From Hydrangea macrophylla (Eukaryota; Streptophyta; Magnoliopsida; Cornales; Hydrangeaceae), in contig CM066998.1 of the NCBI GenBank assembly GCA_033977485.1, forward strand, positions 23,685,501 through 23,749,500: a DNA stretch of 64,000 bases. The letters are read 5' to 3'. The notes under the pieces were generated by a model, which ran no database searches, had not been told where the DNA came from, and saw nothing but the letters and a program-made list of their open reading frames with translations. The first letter of the stretch is position 1; every line of letters starts with the position of its first letter. Positions 44,780 through 55,595 of the stretch are shown here, piece after piece. A program made the translations under genes and the position numbers.

Positions 44780-46022
44780 TGTGACAGAGAACCAGAGATG
44801 TTGTTTTATAGTTCTAACTACTTGCATAAAGTGTTTGTGGTGTATAGGAATAAATTAGTAGTTTTAATGTTTATATATTTGTTATATATGTACGTGGTTG
44901 TGTGTACAACTAACCCTTTTTGCAGCAAGTTAAGTCTACTATATCCCATGGCACCAAGATCAGTTTTAAATTTTGTATTTGATATTTGTGATTGGTGTAT
45001 TTTAATTATTGGTTTGGTTTTTAGGCATGTATAAAGGGCACTGCGACTTCAATCCTACAAAAAGGAAAGTCGCACAGGTTTCCCTAGCCTTTTACTTTAC
45101 TGGTGTATTTTCTATTTCTAGATAAATTGTAAGCTTCAAAAGAAGCATAGGTCCAATGTAATAGAATTAGGAAGTCCATGAAAAATGGAGAAGCAAGCTG
45201 TTGTCCATAAAGATGATGCCGGAGGCGATGAAACCAAGAAGGAGGTTCTATGGAGATAGAGCCATAGGAGATAGAGGCATCATTTGTATGTCTTTTTTTC
45301 ATTTTAGTTTTTTGTTTAATGTACTTGGTTTGTGATTGGCATTTAATTACACTGTTATTACTTGCATGATCGTAAAACAAATTTTCTAAACTAAAATTCA
45401 AAAATTGTTTCAACGCATTAGTAAATATTGGATGTTTATGGGTAATGTGTGGAAACAATTTTTCCAAAAGAAAAATCCTTAATTATTAAAACTAGTGGGA
45501 GATGGTCTTATTAATAGCACCCACGATCTTCCATTACCGATTCATTGTAAGATAAGTAGTGCATTCTGTGTCACCTCACCAAGGATGAGCATTTCATATG
45601 GAGGATACATTACTCATTGGTTACTAGCTAGATATGAACATCCTATGGACAGGATCAATCAGACATGTTAGAGGGTAACCACCACACGGAAGCACTACTT
45701 GAGGCGGCTGTGATTAGATCCTAGTTAATGGTGTACACTAGCTAAGCTGTGGATAAGGGATCCCACATGGGGCATTATTCAGAAACTTAGAGATCAAATA
45801 GATTTGGGAGTCATAACTTGTTTTGCAAGAGTTGCATAGCGGACAAGTGATGATTAATTAAAAGATTGAGCATTGACTACCACACGGAGGCTTTACTCTT
45901 TCATTTTGTTATTCCGGCGACTTTGTTTTAAAATAAGAGTTTTAAGGATTCTTTTATTCCAAACTATCGAATTCTAATATCCATATTTATTTTGTTTTAA
46001 TTTTATTTTTCAGTAAATCATA

Positions 46023-46990
46023 ATGTTTGGATCTGCATTTAGTCCACTTGCCACTATGCTAACTCAGAACAAGTTAACTGGAAATAACTACACTGAATTA
46101 AAACGTAACATTGACATTGCTTTAACTGTGGAGGATTACATATATGTCCTCACCACCCCATGCCCCGAAGAACCCGTTGTAAATGCTACGACTGCTGCTA
46201 GGTTCGAGTTTGATAAATGGAAGAAATCGAATGGAATGGCTCATTGTTACATTCTGGCCTTTATGGCTGGTGTGTTGCAACACCAATGTCAATCGAATGA
46301 TTCTGCCAGTGCCATTATCAAATCCCTAAAAGAAATGTTTGGGGAGCATGGAAGGCTTGCTAGATAGGTTGCCATGCAGAAGATAATGAGTGCGAAAATG
46401 TCGAAAGAGACTCCAGTCAAAGAGCATGTTTTAAAAATGATTGGTTATTTAAACGAACTGGAGACCGTAGGTGCCAACATCGATGCACAGACCTAAGTTG
46501 ATATGATCCTCAATTCATTGTTGCCATCATTCACTCAATTTAAACTTAACTATAATATGAATCAAATGAATTTCTTAATGAGTGAATTAACGAGTTCTTT
46601 ACTGGTAGCGGAAGGGGTGATCAAATTTGGGGGCAACATTTTGAGCATTGAGAAAAGCTCTTCTTCCTTCCAATCTACACTGAAAGGTAAAAAAGGGAAG
46701 AAGAAGACAAAATCAAAGGTAAAGGGTAAGGGTAAGGGTAAGGGTAAGGAGAGGGTGGGTGGCCAAGGCAAAGGAAAGTTTTTCCCATGCGGTGAGAAGG
46801 GCCACTGGAAAAGGAACTGTCCAGAATTCTTAGCTACAAGAGTTCAAGGTATGATTGAATCACATGTGATTGAAGTAAGTTTTATAACAGATACTTTAAG
46901 GACTTGGTGCATTGATTCTGGTATGACAATAATATTTGTAATTCATTGTAGGGGTTCGGAACAACCAGAAAATGCAGTGATGGGAAGATC
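46023..46990 (+). pseudogene. gag: Copia gag (decayed)
   Basis: Starts MFGSAFSPLATMLTQNKLTG then NNYTELKRNIDIAL, the usual copia gag opening. The capsid-like part includes FDKWKKSNGMAHCYILAFMA. Stops occur at 46365 (TAG) and 46494 (TAA). A Lys/Gly-rich linker (KGKKGKKKTKSKVKGKGKGK) precedes the zinc knuckle FFPCGEKGHWKRNC, whose first Cys is replaced by Phe. The protease-like CIDSG follows at 46912. A frameshift near 46940-46990 joins it to pol. Confidence 0.85.
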
Positions 46991-49847
46991 GTGCTAACTC
47001 TGGGATCTAGCACAACTGTTTCCGCAGTTGCTGTAGGAGTAGTTTTCGAGTTTTTGGACAATAAGACAATAGTTTTATCAGATCTACTTTACGTCCCTTT
47101 AATGAGACATAATTTAATTTCTGTTTTAGAATTATCGAATAAAAATTATTCTTTTCATTTTAGAGTGGATGTTGTCATTAAAAGAAACGATTTTTTTATA
47201 TGTTCTGATTTTAAAACTAATGTCTTGTATGTGATTACTCCTAATATTTCTAGTGATTTTAACATGGAACTTAATAACTCAGTGGTAATTTTACCATCTA
47301 AAAGAAAGGAACCTTCTACTAATCCAACAAGGCTTTGGCATTTGAGGCTTGGCCATATCAATCTAAATATGATTGGTTGATTAGTCAAAGAAAGGGTCTT
47401 AGGCGATATGGTTCTCAAATCAATGGAAGTCTGTGAGTCTTGTTTAGAGGGTAAGATGACCAAAAGGCCCTTTCCTACGAAGGGCAATAGAACCAATGCA
47501 TTGTTGAAATTAGTTCATATTGATGTGTGTGGACCAATAAATATTAGAGTACGGGGTGGTTATGAGTATTTCATTACATTTAGTGATGACCACTCTAGGC
47601 ATGGATATGTGTACCTAATGCAGCACAAGTCTGAAGCCTTTCAAAAGTTCAAAGAGTTTAGGGCTAAAGTGGAGAAGTAATTAGGCACACATATCAAAGC
47701 TATTTGATCTGATCGAGGTGGCGAGTATCTCTCTAATGAGTATATTGATCACCTCGTACAGAATGGGATTCTGTTATAGTTGACTGTACTTGGTACGCCT
47801 TAGCAGAACGGTGTAACGGAGAGAAGGAAGCGGACTCTTTTAGATATGACTAGGTCGATGATGAGTTATTCAAGGTTGCCATTATTCCTTTGCGGTTATG
47901 CTTTGGAAACCGCTGTGCACATACTAAATCTAGTACCAAGCAAATCTGTTCCCAATATACCACGGGAGATGTGGATTGGGCGCAAGCCTTCTTTGCAACA
48001 TCTTTGGATATGGGGTTATCCGACACATGTGCTAAAAGGAAAAATGAGCAAGTTGGATTCTAGATCGGAAGTATATTACTTTATAGGATGTGCAAAGAGT
48101 ACTTATGGATGGTATTTTTATGATACAAGAGAACATAAAGTATTTGTTAGCACAAATGCTGTTTTCTTGGAGGATGATTATATCATAAATCATAAACCTA
48201 AGGAAAGGATAGATCTTAAAGGGATAGAAGGAGAGCCCTCAGTCCTACCCATAGTTGATAACGATGTAAGATAAAAAAATACCATTTCTTTACCCATTTC
48301 TGCACCGATACCTCATTGTAGTAGGAGGATGGTTAGCCATCCTAACAGATACATGTTCTCAGGAGAAGTTTTTGAAGCGGTCTCCATAGAATTTGAATTT
48401 GATCCAACTATGTACGGAGAGGCAATGGTTGATGTAGACTCAGCTCATTGGGTTAAAGCTATAAAGGCTGAATTGGAATCTATGGATTATAATCAGGTCT
48501 GGGATCTTGTAGAACTTCTAGCCAATATTAAACCCATTGGCTGTAAGTGGGTCTACAAGAGGAAAAGTGGATCTGAAGAAAAGGTTGAAACCTTTAAGGC
48601 AAGGCTTGTAGCGAAAGGTTATACTCAGAGGGATGGCATTGACTATGAGAAAACCTTCTCACCAGTAGCCATGCTCAAGTCCATTAGAATACTCCTATCC
48701 ATTATTGCATGCCTTGATTATAGGATTTGACAGATGGACGTCAAGACTGCATTCTTGAATGAAAATCTTGAGGAGGACATCTATATGAAGTGACCAGAAG
48801 GGTTCATAGCTGGTGGGAAAGGTAATAAGGTATGCAAGTTGCAAAAGTCTATTTTTGGGCTTATGCAGGCATCTAGGAGTTGGAACAATCGTTTTGACCA
48901 AACGGTCAAGTCTTTTGGTTTCATTCAGAATTTGGATGAACCTTGTGTATATAAGAAGTGTGAAGGTAAAGTGGTAGCTTTTCTTGTGCTTTATGTTGAC
49001 AACATTCTACTCATCGGGAATGGCGTTGTCAACGGTTAAGGTTTGGCTAGCTAGTACTTTCGATATGAAGGATCTAGGAGAGACGAGCTATATTCTAAGG
49101 ATAAAACTCTTTCGGGATCGTAAGCGAAAGATAACGGGATTATCTTAAGCTGGTTATATCGATACAGTGCTAACTAGGTTTTCTATGGACAATTCGAAGA
49201 AAGGTCTATTACCTTTCAAGCATGGTTTAGCATTCTCCAAAGACCAATGTTCTAAGACACAGGAAGAGACGAATTGTATGGCAGGAGTTCCCTACGCTTC
49301 GGCAGCGAGAAGTCTCATATATGCGATGTTGTACACTAGACCAGATATCTCCTTTGCCATTGGCAAGGTTAGCAGGTATCAATCGAATCCAAGTCCAGAG
49401 CACTGGACAGCCGTTAAGCATATTCTTAAGTACTTGAGTAGAACTAAAGATTACATGCTTATATGTGGCAGTAGTGAGTTAATTCTTGTGGGATACATTG
49501 ACTCAGACTTTATGTCAGATAAAGATTCGAGAAAGTCGACATCTGGACATCTCTTTACCTTGGGAGGTGGTGCTGTTAGTTGGAGGAGCATTAAGCAGAA
49601 ATGCATTACAGGCTTAACTATAGAAGCTGATTATGTGGCTGCTTGTGAAGCCGCAAAGAAAGTTATTTGGCTCAAGAAGTTCCTTATGGAGCTTGAGGTT
49701 GAACCAGTGTTGCTGTCACCTATTACGCTATACTATGATAATAGTGGGGCAGTGGCTCAGTCCAAGGAGCCAAGGAACCACGGAAAGGGAAAGCACGTAG
49801 AGCAGAAATATCGTCTGATTCAAGATATTGTTCAACGTGAGATGTGA
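46991..49847 (+). pseudogene. pol: Copia pol: integrase, reverse transcriptase, RNase H (decayed)
   Basis: The pre-integrase block is RLWHLRLGHINLNM and CESCLEGKMTKRPF. The integrase core shows HIDVCGPI (first Asp), SDRGGEYLSNEY (second Asp) and QNGVTERRKRTL (Glu). RT shows [30 protein letters not shown] and YVDNILLIG, in which the second catalytic Asp of YVDD (codon 49001-49003) is Asn. RNase H (49167-49847) has GYIDSDFMSDKDSRKSTSGH and YDNSGAVAQSKEP. Stops are numerous, including 47378, 47678, 48272, 48728 and 49037, and a frameshift lies near 49040-49100. A non-functional fossil. Confidence 0.9.
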
Positions 49848-49972
49848 CTATCACCAAGATTGCCACCGCTAACAATCTTGAGGATCCGTTTACAAAGGCC
49901 TTACCACAGAAGGTCTTTGATCGTCATCTAGATAGTCTAGGTCTCAGATGTAGTCCTGAATGGTTATGAGTA

Positions 49973-49984
49973 CAAGTGGGAGTT
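49973..49984 (+). other. Polypurine tract of copia element
   Basis: ACAAGTGGGAGT directly before the 3' LTR, a typical copia PPT. Confidence 0.75.
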
Positions 49985-51446
49985 TGTTGGGTTTGTGCCC
50001 TCAAGCTAATCTTTATGTATGAGACATTGACATTTTAATATATAGATATCAGCTTACATCTCATTGTGTATGTTTCTTTCATAAAATGATTGTTAATCCT
50101 TAAGTATCACAGTAAGTAATTTGTGTGTGTATGAGAGACATACAAGTGAGATACAAATTACTATTCTTTGATACCTAGAATTTGTCATAGTGGATGATGA
50201 GACTGGATATCTCATCGAGTTTACACTGTAGCATGATTAACTGTCATTGGATGGGGTGATTAATCTCAATCACTAAAGTGTAACTCTTAGTTAATATGCT
50301 AGTGCTTATAGTGCATTGACAGACCTGAGCTTTCCCATTGACACTTAAGAATGTCAACAGTCGATAGGAAATCATAACTTGTATAAGGTACATGTTCTCA
50401 ATCTTGAGACAATTATGAACACAGACTGTGGATATGACTGCTTTGACATACCAATCAGTGATGTCTTAAAGATCAACACCTGGGTATCTTGGGTATGTTA
50501 TGTTCACGGGGTTGTGAACATAAATTGTAAATATAGAATCTACCCTCTGATAAAGAGTAAGCAGTCCCTTGAGAATGTCAGCAATTTGATTACTGAGAAC
50601 TGCAGTCTTGTTGATAAGTAGTTATCAAAATGTTTTGTAATCATGAGTGGTGAATGGAACTCAAGGAATACAAGAAGTAATCATGATTCAGGTTGACAGC
50701 AACTGTTTATCCAACTACCTGAATATGATTATGAATACTAACAGTAGAGGGATATTAGTACACCATACAAGTCTAGACATCGCTTCGGATATATTGTTTT
50801 GCATTGGAGTTTAGTTATCATTTTATAGCGGAGTAAACGTTAATTGATCAGTTGGTTAATTTGCCGACCAAAGAGTTTGGTCATAGGAATTAACAACCGA
50901 TTTGAGCCAACAATAAAGAACCTAGGAGGTCCCACTCTTGGATCCTCTAGGATGCTTGGAAAAACACACGAGAATCTTGTCAAGGTAGGTTCGATTGATT
51001 GAAGGAGTCTCTATTGATTGAAGTCAAGGCTTCGATCGATCAAAGCCACTTCGATCTATTGAAGGTAAAGTCGGTTCTGGGAATCTATAAATAGGGCAGT
51101 TGTGTGCTGAAGTCAATAATCGTCGTTTTTAACATCCCTAAACTGCAGAAACTGTTTAGGGTTCCTAAACCTTCTCTATCCTCCCTATTAGTGATCCCAC
51201 CATCTCTAGCCTCTCCGGGAAGCATCAACAGGAGACATAAGGGATCACAACGTAGTAGAAGCTGCTGCACCATCTAGGAGCATGAAGAATTCAGAAATGG
51301 ATTCAAGACACAAAGGTATAACTCTTGTTCCCTATTGCACGCATCTATAGAATTGATGAGTTGTAGATCCGAGCTACCAATAAAGTTTCGAACTTTGTAT
51401 TCTGCTGCACGTTTAAATAAATAATTTTAAACATAAATTTCCTTCA
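49985..51446 (+). repeat. 3' LTR of copia element
   Basis: 1462 bp, homologous to 42793-44288. It carries a palindrome array at 50990-51063, more decayed than in the 5' LTR, and TATAAATAG at 51086-51094. It lacks the hairpin. Confidence 0.9.
50990..51063. repeat. ATCGAT-palindrome array upstream of TATA, copia 3' LTR
   Basis: Four units, partly decayed (TTCGATTGATTGAAGG, TTCGATCGATCAAAG, TTCGATCTATTGAAGG). Fewer than the matching array in the 5' LTR. Confidence 0.75.
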
Positions 51447-51451
51447 GTGGC

Positions 51452-52134
51452 CCCCCAAGGTCGTTCGACCTCAATCACCAGAAGCAAGGACTTTCCCTAT
51501 AAATGCAAGACATGGTCCAAGCAGAAAAGGACCTTGCATCTCAAATAAAACCCAAAAGGCATACCAAACACATTACACCTTTTACAAAGCACTCCTTTGT
51601 CCTTTTCATCATTGTATAACTTTAGTTCAACTCATAATCTGTTCATAAGTTCTTACATTAACATTAGTCCTAGTTTTTAATCAACAGAATGTCTCTTCTC
51701 TCCAAGGTAGTCTGATCGCCCTTTAAAGCTTGTTGATTTATTTAGGTTGCTTCTCACATATTTATGACATAATTTGATTTGTGTGCTTCAATACTGTCAA
51801 AGAACCTTAATTCGGATACTTTCCTACTAGTTTTTAACAATCGTCATTATGATAGAAGTCAGATTGTGAACCACTCGCATAAAGTATTAGGAAAAATCAT
51901 GTTTACCTTCACACACAAACATGATCGAGCTTTAAACAACTCTGGCACGCCCGAAGCAAAATAATAAGCCCCCTACCTATATCAAGGTTAATGAAGCAGC
52001 ATTTACACACATCCACCATCGCTCCGAAAGAATACTGTACTCTTTTTCCTTAGCTTCGTGTTTTTTCATTGGGTTTTCCTTAGCAAGGTTTTAATGAGGG
52101 AACAATCATTAAATAGTGGACATACAAGGGGAAG
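51452..52134 (+). other. LTR-like sequence and 3' end of another copia element
   Basis: 51452 to about 51700 probably continues the Tat-like LTR (TATA-like CTATAAATGC at 51499). From about 52050 the wording TTCCTTAGCTTCG, CATTGGGTTTTCCTTAGCAAGG, TTTTAATGAGGG and CATACAAGGGGAAG is the usual 3' end of a copia element just before its LTR. No coding region was identified between them. Confidence 0.45.
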
Positions 52135-52172
52135 TGTTGTAAGTATTATATTAATATATGTGGATATCCATA

Positions 52173-52345
52173 TGAGTAAAGATTGAGACACAACCAAAGA
52201 CACAACTTTTGGACACAACCCAAAATATTTGTCTATATCTATCATGTGATGTCACTGGACCTCACAGTGATTCAAGAAAGAGATAGACACATCTCTTAGG
52301 TTGTGTCCAAAAAGTTGTGTCTTTGGGTGTGTCCTAAGTATTACC
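52173..52345. mobile_element. Mutator-type MITE, copy 1 (173 bp)
   Basis: Long inverted repeats with GACACAACCAAAGACACAAC on the left and the reverse on the right (GTTGTGTCTTTGGGTGTGTC). The 9-bp duplication is ATATCCATA / ATGTCCATA (52164-52172 and 52346-52354). It is the same family as the next element. Confidence 0.75.
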
Positions 52346-52364
52346 ATGTCCATATTATCAATTA

Positions 52365-52513
52365 GAGTAATTTTTGAGACACAACCATTACACAACCTTC
52401 ATAAAAGATGTGTCTATCTCTCCTATGATGTCACTGGAACCCACAGTGACACAGGAGAGAGATAGACACATTTTTAGGAAGATTGTATGAAAGTTGTGCC
52501 CAGAGAATTATCC
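52365..52513. mobile_element. Mutator-type MITE, copy 2 (149 bp)
   Basis: The ends are GAGTAATTTTTGAGACACAA and ...GTTGTGCCCAGAGAATTATCC. The perfect 9-bp duplication TATCAATTA lies at 52356-52364 and 52514-52522. It shares the TGATGTCACTGG centre and GTCTATCTCT arms with copy 1. Confidence 0.85.
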
Positions 52514-52848
52514 TATCAATTAAGTTAGAGATCTAATTGTAAAGTATTATTTATTTGTGTACCATCACCCTAATCTATAAACAGGAAACATCCAAACATA
52601 TTGATAAAAAAGCTAACTATATTTGATGTTAGATTCTTCTCTATTTTATTCTCTCAATTACGACAGGGTTCTCATAGTAGTCTAATGAATCAATTGAATA
52701 CATCTTGTTATAATTAGAAAAGAATATCAAACTAAATGTAAGGAGAGAAATAATCGCATTACTAAAAATGATTTGAGAGCTTCTATCATGCAAATCTATG
52801 AAAGCCTTGTTTGTTGATCATGGAGCTAATAAAAGGTAGAATAAAAAA

Positions 52849-52994
52849 GGACATCACTTCAGTGCAATAAGAACTTTCCTGTTCGTGCTATTTCTCTCAC
52901 AAGTAAGCAATTTTAAAAACTGCTCGGTTTTACTGTTCACCTGTGAGAGAAACAACACCAACTGGACAGTTGTAACTGCACTGAAGTGCTGTCC
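52849..52994. mobile_element. Foldback Mutator-type MITE (146 bp)
   Basis: Inverted arms of about 55 bp starting GGACATCACTTCAGTGCA and ending TGCACTGAAGTGCTGTCC. The 9-bp duplication AATAAAAAA lies at 52840-52848 and 52995-53003. A different family from the two copies upstream. Confidence 0.8.
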
Positions 52995-53003
52995 AATAAA
53001 AAA

Positions 53004-53561
53004 ATTCATGCAAACTATTATATAGTAATAAATTTAGAATACGAAACTCAACATTTGAAGTTATTTTAATAATTCGTGCTTGACGTGAGCTTGAGCTTGG
53101 TTAAATAGACTTAAGTCGGAGACAATTATTTACAATTTCAGGCAAGTCTAGACAAATGTACAATCAAACTCAATTGCTCATGCTGTAGTCCTAATCGTGC
53201 AAGACATTAAATAGGAGAAATTATTATGTGTGCAGGAACACCACATAACTATGTGATGTGGTGGTCCAAACAAATAGGATGATGACATTTGGACAAATGA
53301 ATGATTCACATTAGAATTATTGCTCAAGAATCGCAAATTAACTTTAGTACAAAAGTCATCAAAAACCTATAAATATGGGGTGAATCACATTTTGTGCAAT
53401 TTTCTTTATCTTATTGATCAAGGCAAACATATCATGTGAGTGACATGATACTCCCAGACCACACAGTAATTCTCCTTAATTAATAGGGAAGTATCAATTA
53501 TGGTTTCCTTTCATAAAAGTCATAATTTTTTAGAAACAGATCGAGTTACAATTTCGACTTC
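53004..53561. other. AT-rich intergenic sequence
   Basis: No ORF, RNA gene or repeat is recognised. Confidence 0.5.
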
Positions 53562-53564
53562 AAA

Positions 53565-53588
53565 AAAACCAAACCAAACCAAACCAAG
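53565..53588 (-). repeat. (GGTTT)n tail of RTE LINE
   Basis: The + strand shows AAACCAAACCAAACC immediately after the LINE 3' UTR. Short tandem tails are normal for RTE elements. Confidence 0.8.
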
Positions 53589-53601
53589 CCTTGTGTCCCA
53601 A

Positions 53602-55586
53602 TCAATTGGGGTCGGCTGTATGAATCCTTTTTCTCCATTCTGCACGATCAAGAGCTATATGCTCATTTAAATTATATATATTCATATCTTGTTGCACTAC
53701 ATATTCCCAAGTCAGTCTAGGTCTGCCTCTCCCTCTAACCATTCCAGGCACTACGATCTTATCACTATTTCGCACAGGTGCATCTACAGGTCTTCGTTGC
53801 ACATGGCCGAACCATCTAAGTCTATTCTCCCTCAACTTATCCACAATATGTGTCACTCCTACAGTCTCTCGGATGTACTCATTTCTAATTCTATCTTTCC
53901 TAGTCTTACCACACATCCATCTTAGCATACTCATCTCCGCTACACTCACTTTGCTAATGTGTTGTTTCTTAGTTGCCCAACACTCTGTCCCACAAAGCAT
54001 AGCTGGCCTAATAGCTGTCCTATAAGATTTTCCTTTCAATTTTGCTGGTATTCTTCGGTAATATAATACTCCAGATGCACTCCTCCACTTCAGCCAGCCC
54101 ACTTTAATTCTATGGGTCACGTCATCACCAATCTCTCCGTCTCTACTGATCATAGAACCTAGATAGCGAAAGTGTTCCCTCTTTGGGATCTCCTGATCTT
54201 CGATCTTCACTGCTTCGTTGTCTCTACTTCCACTATTGCTAAAAGTACATTCCATGTATTCTATTTTCGTCCTACTTATCTTTAGCCCCTTAGTCTCCAG
54301 TGCTTCTCTCCAAGCTTCTAGTTTAGTGTTGAGTCCCCTTTTAGTCTCATCAACCAAGACAATATCATTTGCGAACAACATACACCATGGGACCTCATCT
54401 TGAATGTGTCAAGTCAATTCATCCATAATTAGGGCAAACAAATAAGGGCTCAAGGTCGACCCCTGGTGCAGGCCTACAGTAATTGGGAATTCGCTTGTTT
54501 CTTCGACTGGAGATCTAATTGTAGTAACCGCTTCATCATACATATCCTTCACCACGTCAATATAACCCTTGGTCACTCCTTTCTTCTCTAGCACCCACCA
54601 AATTAAATCTCTAGGCACTCTATCATAAGCTTTCTCTAAATCAATAAAAACCATATGTAGATCTTTTTTCTTCTCTCTATACTTTTCCATTAGTCTTCTA
54701 AGTAAATAAATTGCTTCCATAGTTGATCTCCCAGGCATAAATCCAAACTGATTTTCTGACACTGATGTTGCACCTCCTAAGCGATGCTCCATCACTCTCT
54801 CCCATAGCTTCATAGTATGGCTCATCAACTTAATACCTCTATAGTTGTTGCATTGTTGTACATCTCCTTTACTCTTATATATAGGCACTAGGATGATTTT
54901 TCTCCACTTATCAGGCATTTTTCTAGTCATAAAAATCCTATTAAAAACTTTTGTAAGCCAAGATGCCCCCACATCTCCCAAGCATTTTCAAACCTCAATG
55001 GGGATCCCATCTGGTCCTAAGGCCTTGCTGGGTTTCATCTTCTTCAAAGCAAATTCCACCTCAAATTTCCTTATTCTCCGATAGAATCTGTATTCTCTAG
55101 TTTCATCGTAATTTTCAGTTGCTTCTTCCATTGTGTTATTCATATGTTTTTCATTTAGCAACTTCTCAAAATAGCTCTTCCACCTTTCCTTAATCTCTTC
55201 GTCGTTCACTAATACCCTAGAGTCATCGCTTTTTATACACTTAACCTGATTAATATCTCTCATTTTCCTTTCTCTCGACTTAGCAAGCTTGTAAATGCAT
55301 TTTTCTCCCTCTCTAGTGTCTAATTTGGTGTAGAAGGCGTCATAGGCTTCCATTTTAGCAACTCTAACTATCCTTTAAACCTCCTTATTTGCACATTTAT
55401 AGCTTTTGAAGTGTTCCTCACTTCTATCATTTTCCACTTCTTAAAGCAATCCTTTTTGGTTTTTACTGCAGCTTGTACCTCTTCATTCCACCACCAAGTA
55501 TCTTTAGAAGCTAACCCTCTTCCCTTCGACTCTCCGAGGACCTCCTTCGATATTCTCGTGATGCACCTTGCCATTCTATCCCACAT
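53602..55586 (-). pseudogene. RTE LINE reverse transcriptase (decayed, catalytic box altered)
   Basis: On the minus strand a linker (55586-54988) is followed by RT motifs: [72 protein letters not shown] and [24 protein letters not shown] at 54409-54411 (probably a decayed CGA) separates these from MLFANDIVLVDETKRGLNTK, the YADD box, in which the first Asp is Asn (codon 54367-54369). The C-terminal region to HTADPN at 53602 is otherwise open over 259 codons. A frameshift lies near 55360. RT would prime from nicked DNA; this one is inactive. Confidence 0.9.
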
Positions 55587-55595
55587 AGTATTGCT

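Larger units (their letters stand above)
44304..46022 (+). other. Copia leader between PBS and gag
   Basis: 1.7 kb without a convincing ORF. It contains two more ATCGAT arrays (44461-44600 and 44711-44779). A frame at 44798-45034 is hydrophobic and T-rich and is probably chance. Confidence 0.6.
42793..51446 (+). mobile_element. Full-length decayed Ty1/copia retrotransposon
   Basis: The left LTR (42793-44288) and right LTR (49985-51446) both start TGTTGGGTTTGTGCCC and end CTTCA. A tRNA-Met PBS is at 44291-44303 and a PPT at 49973-49984. The TSD is ATGGC/GTGGC (42788-42792 and 51447-51451, one mismatch). Gag-pol lies at 46023-49847, preceded by a 1.7-kb leader. Domain order gag, integrase, RT, RNase H identifies Ty1/copia; the lineage looks Tork-like. 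Confidence 0.9.
52135..52665 (+). repeat. Copia LTR fragment carrying two MITEs
   Basis: It starts TGTTGTAAGTATTAT after the PPT CAAGGGGAAG and ends near AATTACGACA. A TATA-like CTATAAACAGG lies at 52574-52584. Without the MITEs it is only about 200 bp, a normal small copia LTR. Confidence 0.6.
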
